DNA of 64,000 nt. It comes from Methylomicrobium sp. wino1. GTDB lineage: Bacteria > Pseudomonadota > Gammaproteobacteria > Methylococcales > Methylomonadaceae. The translations under genes were made by a program, and so were the position numbers. The stretch covers positions 2,542,001-2,606,000 of the forward strand of contig NZ_CP024202.1 of NCBI RefSeq assembly GCF_003932755.1, given 5' to 3'. Position 1 is the first letter of the stretch. Each line of letters opens with the position of its first letter. Of this stretch, positions 62,864-64,000 are shown one piece after another. The notes under the pieces are model-generated. The model did not search any database. It was not told the origin of the DNA and saw only the letters and a program-made list of their open reading frames with translations.

Positions 62864-64000
62864 ATGACACCTCAGTCCAATTTCATGATCGTTGCCACGA
62901 TACGCGCCGGGCAACTCGAAAGCCTGCGAAGCTTGTTGGCAAGCATGAACAAAAGCATTGGCCTTGCCGATCCCGAAAACACGTTGGTGCCGTTCGGCCG
63001 ATTCGACCGTTTACACTTTGCGCGGTTTACGATCATCGACATCGATCCCAAGATTACCGATGAAATCAGGGAGTTCGACGTGAAGCCAAGACCTTGGAAA
63101 CCGGTCTTGGCTTTTATCGGCGATTGTGACGGCGATAGAGACTCATTCCTGGCGGAACTCGCGTCGCAAGCCGAACCGGGGTTGAGCAAAATATTTTCAT
63201 ATTGTATCGGCTTTCCCGATGCCAACAGTAATACCCTGCTGCATTGGATGAAAATGCATAACATTGTGCCCAAGGCCAATTACATTAACTGGCTGGGCCG
63301 CACGGTCAAACAAGCGCGAGAGGAAGACGCCCTGCATCGGAGTCTTTCGGAATACTTGCAAAAAATCGTCGACGATGTCGGCAGGGAAAATGTTCGCGTT
63401 TTACGGCAAAAGCTCTTATCGCACGTTGAAATGGAAAAACATCAGGGCAGGCTGACTTTGACGCCCCCGGCGCCGACGCCTTGCTTATGGAGAATCCGAA
63501 ATTGTCTGCACATGATCGGGGTGCCGCTGATCCTTTTACTTTTCCTCCCATTGCTTCTGGTCGTTTTGCCTTTCTTCGCGATACGCTTGCGGATGTTGGA
63601 GCGTTCCGATCCCGCGCTTTTCATTCGACCGGATGACGAGTACATACGTGAGCTCGCGAAGCTTGAAGACTTTGACGTCACCAACCAGTACAACGTATTC
63701 GGCGACGTGAAACCGGGATTGTTTCGCAAGTTGTTATTTAAACTCATACTTTTCCTGACGAACTATGTCGCAAGACATATCTACAAACGCGGTTTTCTCA
63801 CTCGGATAAGAACGATTCATTTCGCACGCTGGGTCCTGATGGATGACGATCGCCGCGCTTTTTTCGCCAGCAATTACGACGGCAGTCATGAAAGTTACAT
63901 GGACGATTTCATCAACAAGGCAGGCTGGGCGTTGAATATTGCCTTCGGCAATGCCGTGGGCTATCCAAAGACGCGATGGTTGATCAAAGACGGGGCGGAA
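62864..64000 (+). CDS. membrane-anchored hypothetical protein, cut by the window end
   Basis: The frame is open from the ATG at 62864 to the last base (379 residues, no stop), so the gene continues outside. Residues 1-95 look like a ferredoxin-like alpha-beta fold (MIVATIRAGQLESLRSLLAS, then LHFARFTIIDIDP). A strong membrane segment is at about 217-240 (MIGVPLILLLFLPLLLVVLP), and the later part has FARWVLMDDDRRAFFASNYD and HESYMDDFINKAGWALNIAFG. I do not recognise a named family. It follows the small protein by 43 bases and is probably the last or next gene of the same operon. Confidence 0.6.
   Translation, partial: MTPQSNFMIVATIRAGQLESLRSLLASMNKSIGLADPENTLVPFGRFDRLHFARFTIIDIDPKITDEIREFDVKPRPWKPVLAFIGDCDGDRDSFLAELASQAEPGLSKIFSYCIGFPDANSNTLLHWMKMHNIVPKANYINWLGRTVKQAREEDALHRSLSEYLQKIVDDVGRENVRVLRQKLLSHVEMEKHQGRLTLTPPAPTPCLWRIRNCLHMIGVPLILLLFLPLLLVVLPFFAIRLRMLERSDPALFIRPDDEYIRELAKLEDFDVTNQYNVFGDVKPGLFRKLLFKLILFLTNYVARHIYKRGFLTRIRTIHFARWVLMDDDRRAFFASNYDGSHESYMDDFINKAGWALNIAFGNAVGYPKTRWLIKDGAE

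Overview
The window looks like chromosomal DNA of a gammaproteobacterial methanotroph or methylotroph. The main markers are a formaldehyde-activating enzyme gene (fae), a Na+-translocating NADH:quinone reductase (nqr) operon, an aa3-type cytochrome oxidase with subunits I and III fused, and neighbours typical of such genomes (YceI, pirin, azoreductase). No rRNA, tRNA, CRISPR array or complete insertion sequence was seen. The species assignment is inference from gene content.

Layout. 1-2.4 kb is a graveyard of broken mobile and defence genes: a phage-type primase tail, an hsdS tail, a PrrC/RloC-type ATPase head and an IS66 transposase tail. 2.4-13.2 kb holds ordinary metabolic and regulatory genes: a cyclase-family lipoprotein, LysR/azoreductase, YceI, pirin, a YadGH-type ABC exporter, an FMN-binding split-barrel protein, a (p)ppGpp-hydrolase-like HD protein and a PaaK-like ligase. 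13.5-18.8 kb is a cytochrome oxidase cluster (copD-like, DUF2231, coxB, fused coxA-coxC, a small membrane protein, ctaG). 19-21.9 kb carries a flavin oxidoreductase, a macro-domain protein and fae. 22.4-27.9 kb is an nqr operon with nqrA, B, C, E and F but no nqrD, and with a dispersed repeat between nqrE and nqrF.

29.9-49.8 kb is an accessory island rich in toxin-antitoxin and defence genes: parDE, a hicAB remnant, two nucleotidyltransferase genes, a methyltransferase plus PLD-helicase pair, a Hachiman system (hamAB), mntA with a broken hepT, brnTA, a RelE/NadS pair, Uma2, an AAA-ATPase/nuclease, orphan antitoxins and vapBC. Two parts of it, hamAB and the RelE/NadS pair, have integron-cassette boundaries: an attC-like site directly after the last gene, whose R'' box is the exact complement of a GTTRRRY-like box before the first gene. 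No integrase gene is in the window.

50-51.6 kb is a CsgG/DUF4810/DUF799 lipoprotein operon. 52-54.5 kb pairs a DndA-like cysteine desulfurase with an unusual DNA-phosphorothioation-associated protein, without dndBCDE. 55-64 kb holds a lipase, a LuxR regulator and an apparent oxylipin cluster: a fatty-acid alpha-dioxygenase-type haem peroxidase, a catalase-like haem protein, a small protein and a membrane protein cut by the window end.

Intergenic DNA is packed with dispersed palindromic repeats. They include a MITE-like family with 18-bp terminal inverted repeats and 11-12 bp target duplications, a family bounded by CCTAAAAAGAGC, REP/BIME-like units, and two families (X and Y) found nested inside each other in both orders.
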